The translations under genes were made by a program, and so were the position numbers. From contig NZ_JBHUEE010000006.1 in assembly GCF_042680605.1 (NCBI RefSeq), forward strand, positions 222,763 through 286,762: a stretch of DNA of 64,000 bases. Direction: 5' to 3'. The stretch is from Allobogoriella deserti (lineage in GTDB: Bacteria > Actinomycetota > Actinomycetes > Actinomycetales > Actinomycetaceae). Position 1 is the stretch's first letter; the number at the start of each line of letters is the position of its first letter. Shown in pieces: positions 31,453-40,952 of the stretch. The notes below the pieces were generated by a model, which worked only from the letters and a program-made list of their open reading frames with translations, was not told where the DNA came from and did no database searches.

Positions 31453-33932
31453 CTGTCACCGAGGACGCTCCGGCACCGGCAGGTGAGCCGGCGCGCGAGG
31501 TCGGCAGGGCCCGGCGCCGCAAGGAGGACCAGCGCCTCATCACCGGACGCACCCGCTGGACGGACAACATCCAGCTCCCCGGGATGCTCCACCTGTCCAT
31601 GGTGCGCAGCCCCTTCGCCCACGCACGCATCACCTCGATCGAGACGGCCGAGGCGCGCAAGGCCGACGGCGTCGTCGCGGTGCTCACGGGGCAGGACCTG
31701 GCCGAGACCCAGGGGTCGCTCCCGTGCGCATGGCCCATCACCGAGGACCAGAAGGCGCCGCCGCACCCCGCCGTCGCGGTCGACCGGGTCGCCTTCTCCG
31801 GCGAGGTCGTCGCCGTCGTCATCGCGCGCAGCGCCGCCGCGGCCCGGGACGCCGCGGAACTGGTCGACGTCGAGTACGACGAACTGCCCGCCGCACTCGA
31901 GCTGCGCGCCGCCGCGGACGACGTGATGCTCGCTCACCCGGACCTCGGGACCAACCGGTCCGCCACCTGGACGTTCGACTCCGCCGAGGCCGGTACCGGC
32001 GAGAACGTCGAGGACGCTATTCGCGACGCCGAGGTGCTCATCGAGCGCGAGTACCGCCAGCAGCGGCTCATCCCTTCGTTCATGGAGCCCCGCTCGACCG
32101 TCGTGGACCCGACCGGCGAGCAGGTGGTCATGTGGTCAGCCACCCAAGTGCCGCACATCCTGCGCGTCATGCTCGCCATGACGCTCGGCGTGTCCGAGTC
32201 CAAGGTGCGGGTCATCGCCCCCGACGTCGGCGGCGGATTCGGCGGCAAGCTGCAGGTCACCCCGGAGGAGATCATCACCTTCCTCGCGGCGCGGCACACC
32301 GGCAAGCCGTGCAAGTGGACCGAGACCCGCAGCGAGTCCATGCTGGCCGCCCACCACGGCCGCGACCAGTGGCAGAAGCTCACGCTGGCCGCCAGGGCCG
32401 ACGGCACGGTCACCGGGCTCAAGGTCGAGCTCCTCGCGGACATGGGCGCCTACCTCGGGCTGGTCACCCCGGGTGTGCCGATCCTCGGGGCGTTCATGTT
32501 CAACGCCATCTACAAGTTCCCGAGCTATCACTTCACCTGCACCAACGTCTTCACCAACAAGACGTGGACGGACGCCTACCGGGGCGCCGGCCGACCCGAG
32601 GCGACCTACGCCATCGAACGGCTCATGGACGAGCTCGCCGCCGAGGTCGGTCTCGACCCGATGGAGGTGCGGGAGAAGAACTGGATCACCCACGGGGAGT
32701 TTCCGTTCACCACGGTGGCGGGCCTGGAGTACGACTCCGGCAACTACGAGGCCGCCACGGCCCGCGCGAAGGAGCTCTTCGGTTACGACGAGCTGCGCCG
32801 CGAGCAGGCGCAGCGCCGCGCTGCCGGGGACCGCGTGCAGCTCGGGATCGGCATCTCCACCTTCACGGAGATGTGCGGTCTGGCCCCGTCCCGGGTGCTC
32901 GGCTCGCTGAACTACGGCGCCGGCGGCTGGGAGCACGCCGCGGTTCGGATGCTGCCCACCGGCAAGGTCGAGGTCATCACCGGTTCCTCCGCACACGGGC
33001 AGGGCCACGAGACCGCGTGGAGCCAGCTCGTCGCCGACCGGCTCGGCATCCCGTTCGAGGACGTCGAGGTGCTGCACGGGGACACCCAGATCTCGCACAA
33101 AGGCATGGACACCTACGGCTCGCGCTCCCTCGTGGTGGGCGGCCAGGCGGTGCTGGGCGCCGCCCAGAAGGTCATCGAGAAGGCCAAGCCGCTCGCGGCG
33201 CACGTCCTCGAGGCCAATGTCGACGATCTCGAGTTCGCCGGCGGAGCGTTCCAGGTCCGCGGCACCGACACCTCGATCGGCCTCGGCGATCTCGCGCTGG
33301 CCGCATTCGCCGCGCACGACCTGCCGGACGGGATGGAGGCCAGCCTGGACGCGGACGCCACGTTCGACCCGGCCAACTTCTCCTTCCCGCACGGCACCCA
33401 CCTGTGCGCCGTCGAGGTCGACACCGAGACCGGGCAGACCACGATCCGGAAGTACGTCTCGGTCGACGACGTCGGCACCATCGTCAACCCGCAGATCGTC
33501 GAGGGACAGATCCACGGCGGCATCGTGCAGGGCATCGCGCAGGCGCTGTGGGAAGAGGCCGTCTACGACGAGAACGGCACACTCGTCTCGGGCTCGTTCG
33601 TCGACTACACGCTGCCGACGACGGCGGACACCATCTCCTTCACCACGGACCAGACGGTGTCCCCCGCCACCAGCAACGACATCGGGGCCAAGGGCGTCGG
33701 TGAGGCCGGCTGCATCGCCTCGACCCCCGCCGTCGTGAACGCGGTGGTCGACGCCGTCCGCCCGTTCGGCGTCAGCGACATCGTCATGCCCTGCACGCCC
33801 GAGCGCGTGTGGAAGGCCATCCAGGCCGGCACCGCAGGCGGCCGCGCGCCGACCGAGGCCGACGCCGCCGCACACTTCGAGCCCGGCACCCACAATCAGG
33901 GTGCCGGCCAGGTCGAGGGAGGCCCGCAATGA
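31449..33932 (+). CDS. coxL: Molybdopterin large subunit, form II CO-dehydrogenase-like (CoxL)
   Basis: 827 residues, ATG 31449. It shows molybdenum-hydroxylase landmarks: VGGGFGGKLQVTPEE (~260), an active-site loop AYRGAGR at 376-382, and the C-terminal GAKGVGEAGC with the catalytic Glu. True (form I) CO dehydrogenase has AYXCSFR in that loop, with the Cys that binds copper; AYRGAGR marks form II, whose substrate is uncertain. It forms the L2M2S2 enzyme with the adjacent subunits. Likely an aldehyde/xanthine-like oxidation rather than CO. Confidence 0.93.
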   Translation: MTVTEDAPAPAGEPAREVGRARRRKEDQRLITGRTRWTDNIQLPGMLHLSMVRSPFAHARITSIETAEARKADGVVAVLTGQDLAETQGSLPCAWPITEDQKAPPHPAVAVDRVAFSGEVVAVVIARSAAAARDAAELVDVEYDELPAALELRAAADDVMLAHPDLGTNRSATWTFDSAEAGTGENVEDAIRDAEVLIEREYRQQRLIPSFMEPRSTVVDPTGEQVVMWSATQVPHILRVMLAMTLGVSESKVRVIAPDVGGGFGGKLQVTPEEIITFLAARHTGKPCKWTETRSESMLAAHHGRDQWQKLTLAARADGTVTGLKVELLADMGAYLGLVTPGVPILGAFMFNAIYKFPSYHFTCTNVFTNKTWTDAYRGAGRPEATYAIERLMDELAAEVGLDPMEVREKNWITHGEFPFTTVAGLEYDSGNYEAATARAKELFGYDELRREQAQRRAAGDRVQLGIGISTFTEMCGLAPSRVLGSLNYGAGGWEHAAVRMLPTGKVEVITGSSAHGQGHETAWSQLVADRLGIPFEDVEVLHGDTQISHKGMDTYGSRSLVVGGQAVLGAAQKVIEKAKPLAAHVLEANVDDLEFAGGAFQVRGTDTSIGLGDLALAAFAAHDLPDGMEASLDADATFDPANFSFPHGTHLCAVEVDTETGQTTIRKYVSVDDVGTIVNPQIVEGQIHGGIVQGIAQALWEEAVYDENGTLVSGSFVDYTLPTTADTISFTTDQTVSPATSNDIGAKGVGEAGCIASTPAVVNAVVDAVRPFGVSDIVMPCTPERVWKAIQAGTAGGRAPTEADAAAHFEPGTHNQGAGQVEGGPQ

Positions 33933-34786
33933 TCCCCGCACCGTTCGACTACGCCGCACCCACCACGGTGCCGGAGGCGCTCTCGCTGCTCGCCGAGCAC
34001 GGGGACGAGGCCAAGGTGCTCGCCGGCGGTCAATCCCTGCTGCCGGTGCTCCGGATGCGGCTGAACGCCCCCGAGATGCTGGTCGACCTCGGCAAGCTCA
34101 CCGAACTGGTCGGGGTCACCGACCTCGGGGACAGGCTGCGCATCGGCGCGATGACGCCGTACTACCAGCTCCTCGCCGATCCGCTGGTCACCGCGCACGC
34201 GGGTGTGCTCGTCGAGGCGATCCGGGAGGTCGCCGACGAGCAGGTCCGGCACCGCGGCACCATCGGCGGCGCCCTGGCGCACGCGGATCCGGCCGGCGAC
34301 GTCGGCGCACCCGTCCTCGTCCTCGACGCCACGCTCGTGGTGACCGGTATGGACGGGACCGAGCGGCGGGTGCCGGCCACCGAGTTCTTCGTCGACTACT
34401 TCACGACGGCCGTCGAGGAGGGAGAGATCCTCACCGCCGTCGAGATCCCGAAGCTCGACGGTTGGGGTTGCGCCTACGAGAAGTTCGTCCGCGTCTCCCA
34501 CCAGTGGGCAATCGTCGGAGTCGCCGCCTGCGTGCGCGCCGAGGGCGGCACCATCGCCGAGGCCCGGATCGGGTTGACGAACATGGGCTCGACGCCGCTG
34601 CGTGCCACCGCCGTCGAGCAGGCTCTGGCCGGCCGGCCGGCCACCGAGGAGGGGATCGGTGACATCTGCGCCCGGGTCGGTGAGGGGACCGAGCCGCCGT
34701 CGGACCTCAACGGCGACGCCGACTACCGCCGTCACCTGGCCGGGGTGCTGACCCGGCGGGCCGTGCTGGCGGCGGCGGGAGCGTGA
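33929..34786 (+). CDS. coxM: FAD-binding medium subunit (CoxM)
   Basis: 285 residues, overlapping the large-subunit stop by four bases. The FAD-binding motifs are AGGQSLLPVLRMRL (~32-45) and HRGTIGGALAHADPAGD (~110-125), the standard A-G-G-Q-S and T-I-G-G signatures. The C-terminal CO_deh_flav_C part reads ISVGLTNMGSTPLRATAVEQ-like. It passes electrons from the iron-sulfur clusters to the acceptor. Confidence 0.94.
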   Translation: MIPAPFDYAAPTTVPEALSLLAEHGDEAKVLAGGQSLLPVLRMRLNAPEMLVDLGKLTELVGVTDLGDRLRIGAMTPYYQLLADPLVTAHAGVLVEAIREVADEQVRHRGTIGGALAHADPAGDVGAPVLVLDATLVVTGMDGTERRVPATEFFVDYFTTAVEEGEILTAVEIPKLDGWGCAYEKFVRVSHQWAIVGVAACVRAEGGTIAEARIGLTNMGSTPLRATAVEQALAGRPATEEGIGDICARVGEGTEPPSDLNGDADYRRHLAGVLTRRAVLAAAGA

Positions 34787-34790
34787 TCGC

Positions 34791-35558
34791 GTGGAGCTGA
34801 CGCACTCGTTCACCGTGCCGGCGGATCCGGCGACCACCTGGGAGCTGCTGACCGACCTCGACCGGGTCGGCAGCTGCTTCCCGGGCGCCACGGTCAAGGA
34901 AGCGACCGAGCAGGAGTTCTCCGGGACGGTCAAGGTCAAGCTCGGCCCGATCGCCATGCAGTACGCGGGCTCCGGGACGTTCGTCGAACGTGACGACGAC
35001 GGCCACCGCGCCGTCATCGAGGCCAAGGGGAAGGACCGGCGCGGCAATGGCACCGCCGCGGCCACCGTGACGATGTCCCTGACCCCCGACGGCGAGGGCA
35101 CCCGCGCCGACGTCACGACCGACCTGCAGGTCACGGGTAAACCGGCGCAGTTCGGTCGCGGCGTCATGCAGGACGTCTCGGACAAGCTCCTCGGCCAGTT
35201 CGTCGCCTGTATCGAACGCCGGCTCGGTGAGGGCGAGGGGGCCGACGGCGCAGGCAGCGGGTTGGACGCGGCCAGCTCGTCCGAGAAGGTGCCGGACGAC
35301 GGGCCATCGCAGGAGGGCGCGTCGGCCACGACGGGGGCGGCACAGTCCGCGGCCACCGCGGCCGCCGGGGCACCCGCGGCGGCGACCGCCACCGCGGGCT
35401 CCCCGCCCGGACGGGCGGCGCCGGCACGAGAGGACGACGACGCCATCGACCTCGGATCCGCCGTCGCGCCCGTGCTGCTCCAGCGCTACAGCGGCGTCGC
35501 CGCAGCCGGCCTGATCGGGCTCCTCGTCGGCCTGCTCCTCGGGCGCCGGTGGAGGTAG
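34791..35558 (+). CDS. coxG: CoxG-family SRPBCC protein with C-terminal membrane anchor
   Basis: 255 residues from GTG 34791, 5 bases after the coxM stop. The SRPBCC domain spans 1-145: LTHSFTVPADPATTWELLTD, then FPGATVKEATEQEF and FGRGVMQDVSDKLLGQFV. A long Ala/Pro/Thr-rich linker leads to one C-terminal span (AAGLIGLLVGLLLGRRW). CoxG attaches the enzyme to the membrane and connects it to the quinone pool in characterised CO oxidisers. Its presence here suggests membrane-linked electron transfer. Confidence 0.9.
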   Translation: MELTHSFTVPADPATTWELLTDLDRVGSCFPGATVKEATEQEFSGTVKVKLGPIAMQYAGSGTFVERDDDGHRAVIEAKGKDRRGNGTAAATVTMSLTPDGEGTRADVTTDLQVTGKPAQFGRGVMQDVSDKLLGQFVACIERRLGEGEGADGAGSGLDAASSSEKVPDDGPSQEGASATTGAAQSAATAAAGAPAAATATAGSPPGRAAPAREDDDAIDLGSAVAPVLLQRYSGVAAAGLIGLLVGLLLGRRWR

Positions 35559-35623
35559 CGCCCGCGCATCCGGCGACGACGGGTCGCACGCCGGCCCCTA
35601 CCGGTAGGTCACCACCCTGCCGG

Positions 35624-36010
35624 TCACGGGCAGATCGGCTTGTCCAGCGGACGGCATCCGGCGACGAGTGAGCTCTGGGTCTTGTAGTCGACGACCCCGT
35701 CCGTCCGGCCGATCCACGGGTGCTTGCGTTGCCAGTCCACGACGGCGGCCAAGGTGTTCGAACCGAAGACGCCGTCCGGTGCGACGTCGTATCCGATCGC
35801 TCGGAGGTGGCACTGCCAGAAGGTCACACCCCGGTCGTACGGGGCGCTGCTGTCCCGGTCTCCGTAGCGGATCTCGTAGCCGTAGGCCGTGGAGAACGTG
35901 GCGCAGACGTCGTACGCCTGCGCCTGGGGCGCGAGCGCGACGGCTCCCGTGGTCCCCACCAGTGCGGTCGCGACGACCCCGACGATCCCGCGCAGGATCC
36001 TGTGCTTCAC
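35624..36010 (-). CDS. Secreted peptidoglycan-binding-like domain protein
   Basis: 128 residues from GTG 36010, which has GGGGA 9 bases upstream; ATG 36025 would add five residues but lacks a ribosome site. A signal peptide is clear: KHRILRGIVGVVATALVGTT, ending at AQA. The mature part holds a PG_binding_1-like repeat (WQCHLRAIGYDVAPDGVFGS, then NTLAAVVDWQRKHPW), with two Cys at the C-terminus and two more earlier, likely in disulfides. No enzyme domain. Its role in the wall is unknown. Confidence 0.75.
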   Translation of the reverse strand: MKHRILRGIVGVVATALVGTTGAVALAPQAQAYDVCATFSTAYGYEIRYGDRDSSAPYDRGVTFWQCHLRAIGYDVAPDGVFGSNTLAAVVDWQRKHPWIGRTDGVVDYKTQSSLVAGCRPLDKPICP

Positions 36011-36233
36011 CAAGGTGTTCCCCATGTGATGGCCGCCGACGCAGCGCGTGCGTTGTGTGCGCGCTCGACGCTAGCAGTGCCGAGAGCCGGGCTCCCGGAC
36101 CGGTCCGGTTATGGCCGGCGTCGCGGATCGACCACAATGAGCGGGTGCGGCCCGAGACGTTCATGAGGTGCGATCCGATGGACGGCTGTGCCCGGGCGGT
36201 CCGGACGCACCCGGCGAACGGGACGGGTCGCGC

Positions 36234-37337
36234 GTGACCGAGGCCCTCTACGCGAAGGTCTACGACACCCTTCGCTCCCGAATCGTCGACGGCGAACTCG
36301 CCGTCGGCGACCGGTTGCCGTCCCAGACGGAGCTGGCCGGGCAGTTCTCCGTCAGCGTCATCACCGTCAAACGCGCCCTCGACATGCTCCGTGACGACGG
36401 CTTCGTCACGCGACGGCCCCGGATCGGGACCGTCGTGGTCTCCCGTACGCCCGAGGAGACGGTGGACGGGGAGCGGCTCCCGCTCGTCGGCTATCTGGCA
36501 CCGGGCTTTCACGACGCCTTCGGCTCGCACGTCCTCCTCGGTCTGCTCGCCGCCTCGCGGCACCACGCCCATGTGACCCTGGCGGTCACCGAGGGCGACG
36601 CCGACCTGGAGGAACGCCTCATCGAGGAGCAGCTCGCACGTGGGATCGAGGGACTGATCCTGCTTCCCTCCTCCTCCCAGGCCATCCCGCCGACGGTCGC
36701 CACCCTGCTCGGCCGGCGCTTCCCGATCGTCATCGTCGACCGCACGCTCGCCGGCATGCCCGTCAGCACGGTCACCTCCGACAACGTCGCCGGTGGCCGC
36801 ATGGCTGCCGAGTACCTCTTCGACCGCGGCCACACCGGGATCGCGCTGGTGCTCTCGCCGAACGAGATCTCCTCGCTGGAGGAACGACGGCGTGGTGTCA
36901 TCGCCGCGCACGCCGCCCATCAGGTGCGCCTGGACCCGGACCGGATCTTCACCGACGTCCGGTCGGTGATCCCCGGCTCGACGGTGACGGCCGAGCAGGA
37001 CGTGGCCGAGCTCCGCGAGTTCCTGGCGTCCCGGCCGGACATCACGGCCTGCGTCACGGCGGAGTACCACTCGGCCCGGCTCGTCCTGCGCGCCGCCCAG
37101 GAGATCGGACGCCGCGTCCCGGAGGAGCTGTCGATCATCTGCTTCGACGCCCCGCCCGAGTTCGTCGACGCGGCGCTGCCGTTCACCCACGTCGAGCAGG
37201 ACCAGCACACGATCGGCCGGCGAGCCTTCGACCTGCTCGCCCGTCAGCTCGGTGAGCGCGGGCTGGTGGCTCAGGAGACCGTCCCGGTCCGGATCGTCGA
37301 GGGCGGCTCCACAGGACCGGCCCCGCGGCAGGGCTGA
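36234..37337 (+). CDS. GntR/LacI-type regulator (AraR-like) of the mannan locus
   Basis: 367 residues from GTG 36234 (GGACGGG 7 bases before). The N-terminal GntR winged helix covers ~1-70: LYAKVYDTLRSRIVDGELAV, LPSQTELAGQFSVSVITVKR. The remainder is a LacI-type sugar-sensing domain: LVGYLAPGFHDAFGSHVLLG, IEGLILLPSSSQAI, YLFDRGHTGIAL, TACVTAEYHSARLVLRAAQE. Such hybrids repress sugar-use genes and respond to the breakdown product. Its stop is 4 bases from the convergent GH76 gene, so it most likely controls that operon. A candidate operator lies before GH125. Confidence 0.88.
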   Translation: MTEALYAKVYDTLRSRIVDGELAVGDRLPSQTELAGQFSVSVITVKRALDMLRDDGFVTRRPRIGTVVVSRTPEETVDGERLPLVGYLAPGFHDAFGSHVLLGLLAASRHHAHVTLAVTEGDADLEERLIEEQLARGIEGLILLPSSSQAIPPTVATLLGRRFPIVIVDRTLAGMPVSTVTSDNVAGGRMAAEYLFDRGHTGIALVLSPNEISSLEERRRGVIAAHAAHQVRLDPDRIFTDVRSVIPGSTVTAEQDVAELREFLASRPDITACVTAEYHSARLVLRAAQEIGRRVPEELSIICFDAPPEFVDAALPFTHVEQDQHTIGRRAFDLLARQLGERGLVAQETVPVRIVEGGSTGPAPRQG

Positions 37338-37341
37338 GCAG

Positions 37342-38526
37342 TCAGCGCGAGCCGGCGCTCTCCTCCAGCGACGCGCGGACCTCGAGCGCCATCACTGCCG
37401 ACAACTGGGTGGACAGGTCCGTCGTCGCCGATGCCGGGCCGGTCCAGTCCGGTCCGGCCAGCACCCGGCCGCCGCGGTTCCCGCTTTCCCAGAGCGCGTC
37501 CGTGCTCGTCCGGATGAACGCTGCGAGCTCGGCGGCCGGTCCTCCGGTGCCGGTCTCGTTGAGCAGCTCCCAGACGTAGCGGTAGTAGATGCCTGCGAAC
37601 AGACCGCCGTCGCCCTGACCTTCCGAGCGGAAGACGCCGCCGTCGCCGAGCTCACGGACGGCGGCAGTGGCGGTACGGGTGGCCTCGGCCAGAAGCGACG
37701 CGTCACCATGCACACGGAAGGCCTCCACGAGCGCGCCGACCCACACGCCCTGGCAGTACGTGAAGATCCAGTCCTGGTCGATCGCGCCGTCACCGAGGCG
37801 GTTGATCCCGTCGGCCACGAGGGCCGAGTCCGGGTCCAGCAGCGTCTCCCGCAGCCATGTCACCGCCGCGTCCGCGTAGGAGAGGTAGCGTCCGTCACCG
37901 GTGTCGGCGTGCAGCCGGTAGGACAGGATCGCGAACGGGCCGTTGGAGGGTGCGTTCTTGTAGTCGAGCTGGTCGCGGCGCCACGCCACGCTGGGGCCGT
38001 AGGTCTCGTTCCACCCCTCGGTCGCGATCTCCTCCCAGAGGGCGACGGCGTCGTCGAGATGGTTCGTGCGGCCCGCGATGCGCCAGAGCCGGTGCAGGGC
38101 GAGCGCGTACCACCCCATGTCGTCGAAGTAGTCGTTGACCAGCCGGCCGTCGTTGCGGTGTCGGATGGCGCGGGCCAGACGCGTGGCGTCCGCGAGAGCG
38201 TCCCGGCTGCCGGTGCGCAGGTGGCCGTCGAGGCGGGCGTCGACCGCGTGCGCGAGCCACCAGTAGTGGAACTGGTCGTCGCTGCCGGGGCTCGTCGGGT
38301 ACGTGTTGTGCAGCACCTGTGGCCACGCCGCACCGAAGTAGTGGATCAGTCCCCGCTGTCCGGCGGCTGCCCGGGCGCGCCACCGGCGGGCCGGCGCCGG
38401 GGACGGTGGCGCGGCCGCGTGAGCGGACGAGGCCAGGCCGGCCGGCGCGAGAGCGCCGGTGACCGCGGCCGCACCGATCGCGCCGAGTGCTCGCCGCCGG
38501 GTGAGGTGCGTCGTCGTCGGTGTCAT
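37342..38526 (-). CDS. GH76 alpha-1,6-mannanase, Tat-exported
   Basis: 394 residues. The twin-arginine signal TRRRALGAIGAAAVTGALAP runs to a cleavage after AHA. The GH76 catalytic pair of aspartates is in NDYFDDMGWYALAL; supporting segments are WWLAHAVDARLDG near the start and DWIFTYCQGVWVGALVEA. Family members hydrolyse alpha-1,6-mannose backbones of fungal and mycobacterial mannans. As the exported member it probably makes the first cut outside the cell. Last gene of the mannan operon. Confidence 0.9.
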   Translation of the reverse strand: MTPTTTHLTRRRALGAIGAAAVTGALAPAGLASSAHAAAPPSPAPARRWRARAAAGQRGLIHYFGAAWPQVLHNTYPTSPGSDDQFHYWWLAHAVDARLDGHLRTGSRDALADATRLARAIRHRNDGRLVNDYFDDMGWYALALHRLWRIAGRTNHLDDAVALWEEIATEGWNETYGPSVAWRRDQLDYKNAPSNGPFAILSYRLHADTGDGRYLSYADAAVTWLRETLLDPDSALVADGINRLGDGAIDQDWIFTYCQGVWVGALVEAFRVHGDASLLAEATRTATAAVRELGDGGVFRSEGQGDGGLFAGIYYRYVWELLNETGTGGPAAELAAFIRTSTDALWESGNRGGRVLAGPDWTGPASATTDLSTQLSAVMALEVRASLEESAGSR

Positions 38527-38568
38527 GAGCGGACTCCTCCTTGAGTGTGTGGCTAGCGGTGGGCGTGC

Positions 38569-39678
38569 TCAGGGCTCCATCCGCGCGCGGACCTCGAGCG
38601 CCATGATGGCGCTGAGCAGCGTCGAGTAGCCCACCTGTGCGGGGGCCGGCCGCGTCCAGTCGTCGCCCGGGCGCAGGACGACCTCGCCGCCCGGCTCCGG
38701 GCGGGTACGGGCGTGCTCCCACAGGATGTCGGTGCTGGACCGGACGAAGTCGGCGACCGCGGCCACCGGGCGCTCGTCCAGCAGCTGTGCCGCGTAGCGG
38801 TACCAGACCCCCTTGAAGAGCCCGACGTCGCCGCCCGCGGCGTCCGGGACGTGGTCGTCGACCACCTCGCCCTCGTGGCGGAAGACACCACCGGTGGCGA
38901 GCTCACGGATCGACGTCAGCGCGCACCGTTCGGCCTTGTCGAGCCACGCGGCCTCCCCGGTGGTCCGGAACAGCTCCACGCACGCGCCGATGTACAGCCC
39001 CTGGTTGTAGGTGAAGCGCCACTGGGTGTCGATCTCCGTGCCGCCCTCCCGCCCGAGCCCGTCCTCCACGAAGCAGTCCGGGCCGACGAGATTCGCTTCC
39101 AGCCAGGCCGTCGCCGTCCGGGCACGCTCGAGGAAGCGTGGCTCGCCGGTGCGCCGGTGGAGCCGTGCGCCCAGGATGATCAACGGGCCGTTGGCCGGCG
39201 TGTTCTTGTAGTCCGGCTGCTGCCGGCGCCAGGACAGCGAGGCCCCGTGCGTGTCGTTCCAGCCGTACGTGACCACGTGGTCCCACAGCGCCAGCACGTC
39301 AGCGGTGACAGCGTCGGACTCGTCCGTCTCCGCGGTGGCCTCGGCCAGGCGCAGCAATGCCAAGGCGTACCAGAGCATGTCGTCGAAGTAGTCGTTGAAC
39401 AGACTGTCACCGTTGCGGCGGCGGATGTTGTCCGCCACCCGGCGCGCGCTGTCCAGCCACGACTCCTCGCCCGTGCGGGCGTAGGCGTCCAGGCGGCAGT
39501 CGATGACGTGCGCGAGCCACCAGTAGTTGAAGAGCTCGTCGTCGCCGGCCGGGTGCGTGTTGTGCAGCAGCTGTGGCTCCGGTGCGCCGTAGAGCGCGTC
39601 GAGGCTGCGCTGGGCCAGGTCGGCCCGATCCGGCCAGGCCGCGGTGGCGCCGGGCGCGGGGGACTGCGTCGTGGTCAT
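38569..39678 (-). CDS. GH76 alpha-1,6-mannanase, cytoplasmic
   Basis: 369 residues, no signal peptide (MTTTQSPAPGATAAWPDRAD). The catalytic DD is in NDYFDDMLWYALALLRLAE; WWLAHVIDCRLDAYARTGEE and WRFTYNQGLYIGACVELF align with the exported paralogue. Absence of a signal implies cleavage of imported manno-oligosaccharides inside the cell. It overlaps the binding-protein stop by four bases and is followed by the exported GH76 after 42 bases, so a duplication within the locus is likely. Confidence 0.9.
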   Translation of the reverse strand: MTTTQSPAPGATAAWPDRADLAQRSLDALYGAPEPQLLHNTHPAGDDELFNYWWLAHVIDCRLDAYARTGEESWLDSARRVADNIRRRNGDSLFNDYFDDMLWYALALLRLAEATAETDESDAVTADVLALWDHVVTYGWNDTHGASLSWRRQQPDYKNTPANGPLIILGARLHRRTGEPRFLERARTATAWLEANLVGPDCFVEDGLGREGGTEIDTQWRFTYNQGLYIGACVELFRTTGEAAWLDKAERCALTSIRELATGGVFRHEGEVVDDHVPDAAGGDVGLFKGVWYRYAAQLLDERPVAAVADFVRSSTDILWEHARTRPEPGGEVVLRPGDDWTRPAPAQVGYSTLLSAIMALEVRARMEP

Positions 39679-40952
39679 CGATTGGCCTCCAGGATCCGGT
39701 CTCCTTGTTCACGTGCACGTGCGAGCGCTTCCGGGCCCGAGCGCGCGCCCGAGGTGACCTGCTGCAGTTCGGGGATGAGGGCGAGCTGCTCGACGTCGGC
39801 GTAGCCGGGGACCGGCGGGCGGATCCGTGCCACCTCGACCGTCTCCACGATGGGCGCGAAACGCTCGTTCACTGCCCTGGTCGCGGCCTCGGCGGCCTCG
39901 ACGTTGGCGGGGATCCATCCGCTCAGCTCGCTGAAGCTCAGGCTGTTCTCCGGCTCGAGCGCCCACCACTTCATGAGCTCCCACGCCCCCTCCGGCTCGG
40001 GCGCGTCGACCGGGATGACCAGACCGAAGCCGCCGAGGGCGGCTCCGCGGTCCCCGCGCGGGCCCGCGACCGCCGGGACGACGCCGTAGTCGAGCCCGTC
40101 CACGGCGTCCCAGGTGGGGAACTGCCACGGACCGTCGTACTTGATCGAGACCAGCCCCTGGGCGAAGGCGTCGATGCCGTCGGAGAAGCCGAGGTCGTAG
40201 ACCCGGCGGCGGTGCAGCAGGTCGTCCCAGTAGTCCAGGACCTCCAGGCCCTCGGGGGAGTCGAACGCGGTGCGGCGTTCGGCGTCGTCGAGCATCTGTC
40301 CGCCTGCCTGCTGCAGGTACATGCTGAACAGGCCGACGTCCTGCAGGTCGAAACCCGCGCGCCGGAGCCTGCCGCCTTCCCGCACCGTCAGTGCCTCGGC
40401 GGCGTCGGCGAGCTCGGCCCAGGTGGTCGGCGGTGCCAGACCGGCCTCGTCCAGATGCGTGCGGTTGTAGAAGACGGCGCGCGAATCGACGAGCAGCGGG
40501 ACGCCGAACGCCTCGCCGTCGATCTGCATCTCCCGCATCGCCTCGGGGTAGAACGCGCCGAGGTCGACGCCGTCGCGCTCGGCCCAGTCCTGGATCGACC
40601 TGAGGGCGCCGCGGCGGCCGTACTTGGCCGTCTGCCACCGGTCCCACAGCACGATGTCGGGCACGTTGCCCGCTGCGATTCCGGTGAGCAGCTTCTCCTC
40701 GAGCACGCCCTGAGGGGTGTACCGGACTTCGAAGTCGTTCTGGGCGGCGTTGAAGGCGTCGAGTTGCTGCTGGATCTGTGCGGCCTGGTCACCGCCCCAG
40801 CCGCCCCACATGCTGAGGATCCGCGCGCCCGAGGCGGTGAACCGGGCCGGGTTCGGCGGCGCGCACGAACCGAGCACGGTGGCGCCCATGCCCGCGGCGA
40901 GGGCACCGAGAACGGTGCGCCGGCTGAGCCGGCGGTCAGCGTGCGTTGACAT
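39675..40952 (-). CDS. ABC importer substrate-binding lipoprotein for (manno-)oligosaccharides
   Basis: 425 residues. It has a lipoprotein signal with an Arg-Arg pair (RRLSRRTVLGALAAGMGAT) and lipobox LGSC. The mature protein starts ARILSMWGGWGGDQAAQIQQ and has VPDIVLWDRWQTAKYG, as in carbohydrate-uptake family 1 binding proteins. The ATG lies inside the permease 3' end (17-base overlap). Position in the mannan operon implies mannosaccharide binding. Confidence 0.9.
   Translation of the reverse strand: MSTHADRRLSRRTVLGALAAGMGATVLGSCAPPNPARFTASGARILSMWGGWGGDQAAQIQQQLDAFNAAQNDFEVRYTPQGVLEEKLLTGIAAGNVPDIVLWDRWQTAKYGRRGALRSIQDWAERDGVDLGAFYPEAMREMQIDGEAFGVPLLVDSRAVFYNRTHLDEAGLAPPTTWAELADAAEALTVREGGRLRRAGFDLQDVGLFSMYLQQAGGQMLDDAERRTAFDSPEGLEVLDYWDDLLHRRRVYDLGFSDGIDAFAQGLVSIKYDGPWQFPTWDAVDGLDYGVVPAVAGPRGDRGAALGGFGLVIPVDAPEPEGAWELMKWWALEPENSLSFSELSGWIPANVEAAEAATRAVNERFAPIVETVEVARIRPPVPGYADVEQLALIPELQQVTSGARSGPEALARAREQGDRILEANR

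Noticed and set aside
31449..33932. True (form I) CO dehydrogenase
   Set aside because: The active-site loop reads AYRGAGR, lacking the Cys of AYXCSFR that binds copper.
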